Shown here: piece by piece, positions 61,164 through 64,000 of the stretch
How positions within the stretch are numbered: position 1 is the stretch's first letter
Layout: the number at the start of each line of letters is the position of its first letter
DNA from: Halichondria panicea
Taxonomy: Eukaryota; Porifera; Demospongiae; Suberitida; Halichondriidae
Assembly (NCBI RefSeq): GCF_963675165.1
Contig: NC_087383.1
Coordinates: 4,618,979-4,682,978, forward strand
Direction of reading: 5' to 3'
DNA: 64,000 nt
Notes under the pieces: model-generated
The model's input: the letters and a program-made list of their open reading frames with translations, nothing else
The model's database searches: none
Told to the model about the DNA's origin: nothing
Position numbers and translations under genes: made by a program

Positions 61164-61824
61164 ATTACACTAATTACGGTATGTACCTTGTGGATCTGAA
61201 TTTAACTCCGCCACCAGTAAATGGAAATATTTCTCTTCCCCAAACCCATCTCGTAGAAGTTCTGGAGAAAGAAAACTTGGTTACCATCTTATATCCCACG
61301 TACAATTTTCACAGTAACAAAAACCTAACCTTTCTCACCAATCTTCAAGGCACAGGGTTCGTTTCGATGCTCAGCGAAGAGCTATAATTTATTATAAACA
61401 TAATTATCGATTTATATGAAACGTCAAATAATTATTGGATGATGCAAGGCTTGCTCATACCTGAATCATCCACAAGACACTGGGAATGTCTTCTGCACTG
61501 GCTTGTCTGATGGTATGGCCTGAGCCTAGTGGGGCATCTCTCCTCGAATTTGAAGCCATAATTCACATGAATCGCATGCATGTAAACGCCTATTTCCCAC
61601 GCCCACTTCCTCTCTGATCATTAATTTTTAGGCAGATAGGAACTTTCCCTTGCAAATGCCATACTGCATAGTATCTATGAAATACTGAAAATAAATTGTC
61701 CAGTGTTTTAATAATTATAGTCACTCATAATTATAGCCATACCTACAAGTTCAACTGAAGCCTTTGATTGTACATGTACAACAAAATGAATAAGCGCAAC
61801 TCTATAATAAAATAAAATCCACGA
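61164..61824. other. Spacer between pogo-like element and acetyltransferase copy 2
   Basis: A plus-strand open frame reaches a stop at 61387 (GMYLVDLNLTPPP, LVEVLEKENLVTILYP). It could be a lone exon or remnant, but it has no acceptable partner exons and I do not recognise it. Nothing else is supported. Confidence 0.35.
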
Positions 61825-62273
61825 TCATTCTGAGCTAGAGATAAAATTCTCCATTCCTTTCTTGTCCATTCTAATCGTCAACCACTCTCGCAAACACTTT
61901 CCTCCAATACGCTCGTACAAATCGAAGGCTTTAGTGTTACTGTCTAGTACCTGCCACACCATTCTTCGGCGGTCTTTAGTCTTGGCCACCTGAATGTGTG
62001 CAGGTTAATGAGAAGCTACTTGCAAATTCGATCATTACCTTGGCACATTCTCTTATGAAAGCTGTTCCAAGACCAATATCTGATAGTCATTAAAAGTCAG
62101 GCAAACTACAATAATTATTGTCTCACTTCTGTATTGCTGTCTTACGAATAGATCCTCTAGATATAACACTCGTCCCTCCCAAGTAGAGTAGTTGAAGAAG
62201 TAGAGAGCATACCCGACAAGTCTCTCATTCCTCACCATCTTTGAGCTTCGCAAATCAGGTGGATACGTGCTTT
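61825..62273 (-). CDS. Spermidine/spermine-type N-acetyltransferase, C-terminal exons, copy 2
   Basis: Same three-exon structure as copy 1: 62273-62127, 62079-62039, 61989-61825, with exon lengths of 147, 41 and 165 nt in both copies. The acetyl-CoA loop reads RNIGLGTAF and the C-terminus ends MDKKGMENFISSSE. Differences from copy 1 are few and the frame is intact. Any N-terminal exon would lie to the right, possibly beyond the window end. The function would be polyamine or thialysine acetylation, as in copy 1. Confidence 0.75.
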
Positions 62274-62747
62274 CTGCATGAAAGATGAGCAAACACAAAC
62301 AGTAGTGCTGTCCATGTGATGGAATGGATGAACTATAATAATATAGAGAGCTGACCGGTTGTATAAATAAGTATAATATATTATAACATCTCACAATCAG
62401 TGTTGAAAAGCCATACATACAAAATATATAGTGTGTATGTATATATGAAAACCTAGCATGCAGGAATATCAGTATGACAAGACAAACGACTGTGGTGTGC
62501 ATGGTCAGACATAATTATTAGGATTAACAGAAGTCCGCAAAAATAAAGTCTATAGGGCACCTGGCATGCATTGAGTCAGCGTAGAGCCTTCCCATGAAAT
62601 AATTAGGGCTGTAGTGCGCATGCATGTGTAATGGCGTGCCTTGCTAGCTAGTGTATAGCCAACGTGCTAGTATAGCCAACGAGCAAGGAAAGCTTCTTAG
62701 CTTTTACTTGCACAGGCGAAGCTTTAACATCAAAATATGCTACTATT

Positions 62748-63207
62748 AAAATGAAATAACTGCGGGTGCTGATGCCTCGATGAAAGCTAGCTGCACATGA
62801 AGCTACTGCTATTTAATAGTTGCTTGCGCTATGCAGGAATGGTGCAAGATAGTGGAAGTGATCGACCTGATAGTGGCTAAAAGGGTGTATGCCTATAAAG
62901 TTCAAAGTCCATACTTAATGGCTGCATTCAGTGCTTCTTGCAGCTACCAACAAATAGCTAGTATTTTAGTGCAGAGCTACAGAAGCTAAGTAATATCACA
63001 GGTTTTGCTATACACGAGTCTAAAGAGACTGCATTGGCCTTCAAAGTAGTCAAAACTCGCGGAACGGAGCATTATCTTCCAAGAAAGCATGACTAAAAGC
63101 CTATTGAAGCTCTTACTTGCACAGGTACGTACTATTTATCATTGAGCTATATATCAGTCTACATTACACACAAACACTATACCATATACCTCGCTGCGCA
63201 TAACTAT
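62748..63207. mobile_element. Dispersed family G, copy 3
   Basis: It begins AAATAACTGCGGGTGCTGAT and GCCTCGATG, with interior AGTATTTTAGTGCAGAGCTA, CTGCATTGGCCTTCAAAGTA and AAGAAAGCATGACTAAAAGC, and ends near ACCTCGCTGCGCATAACT. It is parallel to copies 1 and 2. Confidence 0.7.
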
Positions 63208-63463
63208 ATTAACTTATTTTGTTGAGGCTATCTTGCATGGTTCAGACTTTGTTGGTTTTTAATCAAAAAGGTAACAGGACGTATAAAGATTACATGACAC
63301 ACAATACGTTAAGGTTCATTGACTCTTATCACGACTTATAGCAACTGCAACCACAGTCTTGCTAAACACTTTTTTTATCTTGTTATGTTATGTTACCATC
63401 CCAAACCGGTTTATTAGCGTATAATTATGCTGATAGGGTATAACAGCAGAGCTCTAGGCGCTT

Positions 63464-63855
63464 ATATAATGAAAGCACCGCAGGTGCTGATGCCTCGGTG
63501 GAGATGCCAAAGCTACATAACATAAAGCTACTAATAGCTTTTAATACACATTATAGTTTAATATGCATGATGAACATTAATTTGCTACATGCAAACTTAA
63601 AGACTAGAGTGGGTAATGAATGATCGATCATGATTGTTGTTAAAAACGATGCTAAAAGTTCAAGTCTAAAATTAATAGCTGCATCAGTAGAGCCTTGCAG
63701 CTCTCTTTTGACTCTTGCAGCTAGTGTTCTAGTGCAGAGCTACCTACTAAGTAGAGTAGCAACACTCGGTGAACTAGTTTTGCTACGTGCTCTTCAGAAA
63801 AGGCTGCAATGGCATTCCAAGTAAGCAAAACTAGGCATAACTCGAGAACTTCAAT
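63464..63855. mobile_element. Dispersed family G, copy 4, 5' portion
   Basis: The start GAAAGCACCGCAGGTGCTGA and CTCGGTGGAGATGCC is nearly the same as copy 1, continuing through CTTGCAGCTCTCTTTTGACT and GCAATGGCATTCCAAGTAAG. It breaks off at about 63855, just before a family B-type end (CGCTATACGGTA, 63901-63912). Confidence 0.72.
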
Positions 63856-63914
63856 CGGTACAGTAGTTCATACGAAAATTTGCATCAACAAAAATTACCC
63901 GCTATACGGTATAA

Positions 63915-64000
63915 CCAAGGGCGTATAAAAGAAGAGAGGATGCAACAGCAAAAAAGCAGAATTCAAACGTGGGCGGATGAATGTGTGACTGTGCACAAAA
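63915..64000. mobile_element. MITE family A copy 4, cut by the window end
   Basis: It begins CCAAGGGCGTATAAAAGAAG and continues with AATTCAAACGTGGGCGGATG as in copies 1 and 2. The right half is outside the window. Confidence 0.85.

Noticed and set aside
61136-61387. 83-codon plus-strand frame after the pogo-like element
   Set aside because: Not recognised, no splice partners, and it begins inside the element end; left as an unexplained remnant.

Overview
This is animal nuclear DNA, most likely from a demosponge. The genes carry many spliceosomal introns with GT-AG borders, the intergenic DNA is AT-rich, and short palindromic transposons are frequent. The best phylum marker is a nested gene of the short-chain collagen C4 (spongin-like) family, known to me mainly from sponges and a few other aquatic invertebrates. 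I rebuilt gene models by hand from splice sites, reading-frame phase and remembered human orthologs. No alignment was run, and the species is not determined.

Layout. Positions 1-3127 (minus) hold the 5' part of the spliceosomal helicase DDX46/PRP5, running off the left edge. A divergent gene (3637-14792, plus) encodes a 2377-residue secreted or GPI-anchored surface protein: a signal-peptide exon, a 4-kb repeat-filled intron and one 7-kb exon. Four plus-strand genes then follow closely: LINS1 (15402-19410), a PIAS-type SUMO E3 ligase (19608 to about 24691, or 25189 if the stop codon is split by an intron), a second SP-RING gene with SPT5-like KOW repeats in its N-terminal half (25514-31218), and the spliceosome disassembly factor TFIP11 (31731-44270, 18 exons). 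Intron 9 of TFIP11 holds the short-chain collagen gene on the other strand (37393-38252). A secreted thrombospondin type-1 protein with Thr/Pro-rich and His-rich tails follows (44693-46884). On the minus strand lies a complete 13-exon GALNS-like lysosomal sulfatase (48274-53894).

The right end (54-64 kb) is mobile-element territory. A 2.8-kb pogo-like DNA transposon (58343-61161) carries a decayed transposase and a HIRAN-like open reading frame on the other strand. It sits between two near-identical copies of the C-terminal exons of a spermidine/spermine-type N-acetyltransferase.

Functionally, DDX46 and TFIP11 both act in the spliceosome, and two adjacent genes encode SUMO-ligase-like proteins. 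I see no operon logic beyond clustering and short intergenic gaps. The most unusual items are the KOW plus SP-RING architecture, the large surface protein that recalls bacterial repeat proteins, a 90-bp perfect foldback element with 9-bp target duplications, and several palindromic element families sharing a TA-CCGTAT terminus.
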